From positions 1-6,725 of the forward strand of contig CAAFRK010000081.1 in assembly GCA_900765235.1 (NCBI GenBank): a stretch of DNA of 6,725 nucleotides, in the 5' to 3' direction. Positions 6,319 to 6,725 of the stretch are shown here, piece by piece; position 1 is the first letter of the stretch, and the number at the start of each line of letters is the position of its first letter. The stretch comes from an uncultured Veillonella sp. (lineage in GTDB: Bacteria > Bacillota_C > Negativicutes > Veillonellales > Veillonellaceae). Position numbers and translations under genes: made by a program. The notes below the pieces were generated by a model. It made no database searches, had not been told where the DNA came from, and was given only the letters and a program-made list of their open reading frames with translations.

Positions 6319-6725
6319 CTACATGAATCGTTTCAGATATACGCCGATACGCCCCTTACGAGATGTACCTGTAATGGCTTCTACCTTCATTCGGCCACGA
6401 CCACGCATAGAAATCACATCCCCCTCTTTAACTTCTTGAGATGCACCCTTAGCTGGTTGCCAGTTTACTTGCAATAATCCTGCATTTATAGCGCTTACCA
6501 ATTTAGTACGAGACACGCTAAAACCAGAACTTGCCACCGCATCTAAGCGTAAAGAAGCAACTGTAGTGCGGACTTCTTTAATTTTTTCTTCTTTTGGTGC
6601 AATATCTGATAGGTCAATAGCCTCTACAGATACGGAAACCATAGCAATTTTTGTGAAGTTTTGAATCACGAAGTCTGCTACGCTTTCATCCACCAAAATT
6701 TGAGCGCCCCCTTGTTGAACGATAA
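6319..6725 (-). CDS. YlmH-like S4-domain RNA-binding protein, C-terminal 134 residues (start outside window)
   Basis: The frame is open to the window edge, so this is the 3' part of a longer gene; family members are about 260 residues. The visible part begins IVQQGGAQILVDESVADF, typical of the middle YlmH segment, then runs through a linker with APKEEKIKEVRTTV. It ends with an S4 RNA-binding domain (fragment residues about 57-120): ASLRLDAVASSGFSVSRTKLVSAINAGLLQVN, then VKEGDVISMRGRGRMKV. The basic tail RKGRIGVYLKRF would help RNA binding. In B. subtilis YlmH is encoded in the cell-division locus near divIVA and has been linked to ribosome-associated quality control; whether it has that job here is inferred from family only. 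A TTG at 6696 is not a credible start because coding character continues upstream. It is separated from the tetrapyrrole genes by a terminator and has no evident pathway link to them. Confidence 0.85.
   Translation of the reverse strand, partial: IVQQGGAQILVDESVADFVIQNFTKIAMVSVSVEAIDLSDIAPKEEKIKEVRTTVASLRLDAVASSGFSVSRTKLVSAINAGLLQVNWQPAKGASQEVKEGDVISMRGRGRMKVEAITGTSRKGRIGVYLKRFM

Noticed and set aside
6319..6696. Complete small S4-domain protein starting from TTG at 6696
   Set aside because: The frame stays open to the window edge and the nine codons upstream look like YlmH sequence, so the gene is a fragment cut by the window and not a small protein.
1..6725. CRISPR array, tRNA or rRNA gene, insertion sequence, or an undescribed defence or mobile system
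   Set aside because: No spaced direct repeats, RNA-gene signatures, transposase motifs or terminal repeats were seen. Nearly all sequence is accounted for by known biosynthetic genes.

Overview
All seven genes in this window lie on the minus strand, so transcription runs from high to low coordinates. Six of them form a compact tetrapyrrole (siroheme/corrinoid precursor) operon. Moderate GC (by eye, not counted), AGGAG-type Shine-Dalgarno sites, the CobA-HemD fusion and a YlmH-type S4 protein next door suggest a Firmicute, most likely a Negativicute close to Veillonella. That assignment comes from protein character and gene order, not from a database search.

Layout in transcription order: the 3' end of a ylmH-like S4-domain RNA-binding gene (6725-6319, start outside the window); a strong intrinsic terminator (about 6311-6280); a SirC/CysG(N)-type precorrin-2 dehydrogenase (6261-5614); hemA, glutamyl-tRNA reductase (5645-4374); hemC, hydroxymethylbilane synthase (4369-3431); a cobA-hemD fusion, uroporphyrinogen-III methyltransferase plus uroporphyrinogen-III synthase (3434-1920); a 102-bp gap with nested CCTATAGG palindromes against the hemB ribosome binding site; hemB, porphobilinogen synthase (1817-843); and the first 277 codons of hemL, glutamate-1-semialdehyde aminomutase (833 to the window edge).

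Together the genes encode the whole C5 route: glutamyl-tRNA to glutamate-1-semialdehyde (HemA), to 5-aminolevulinate (HemL), to porphobilinogen (HemB), to hydroxymethylbilane (HemC), to uroporphyrinogen III (HemD). The CobA half and the SirC-like enzyme then take it to precorrin-2 and sirohydrochlorin. No uroporphyrinogen decarboxylase or other protoheme gene is visible here, so the output of this cluster points to siroheme, cobalamin or a siroheme-dependent route.

Genes from sirC to cobA-hemD overlap or nearly abut, and hemB-hemL are 9 bp apart, which suggests translational coupling. The two places with possible regulation are the ylmH-sirC junction, where a terminator leaves almost no room for a promoter, and the hemB leader. 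No wholly new system is evident; this is a recognisable biosynthetic operon with a few unusual details.
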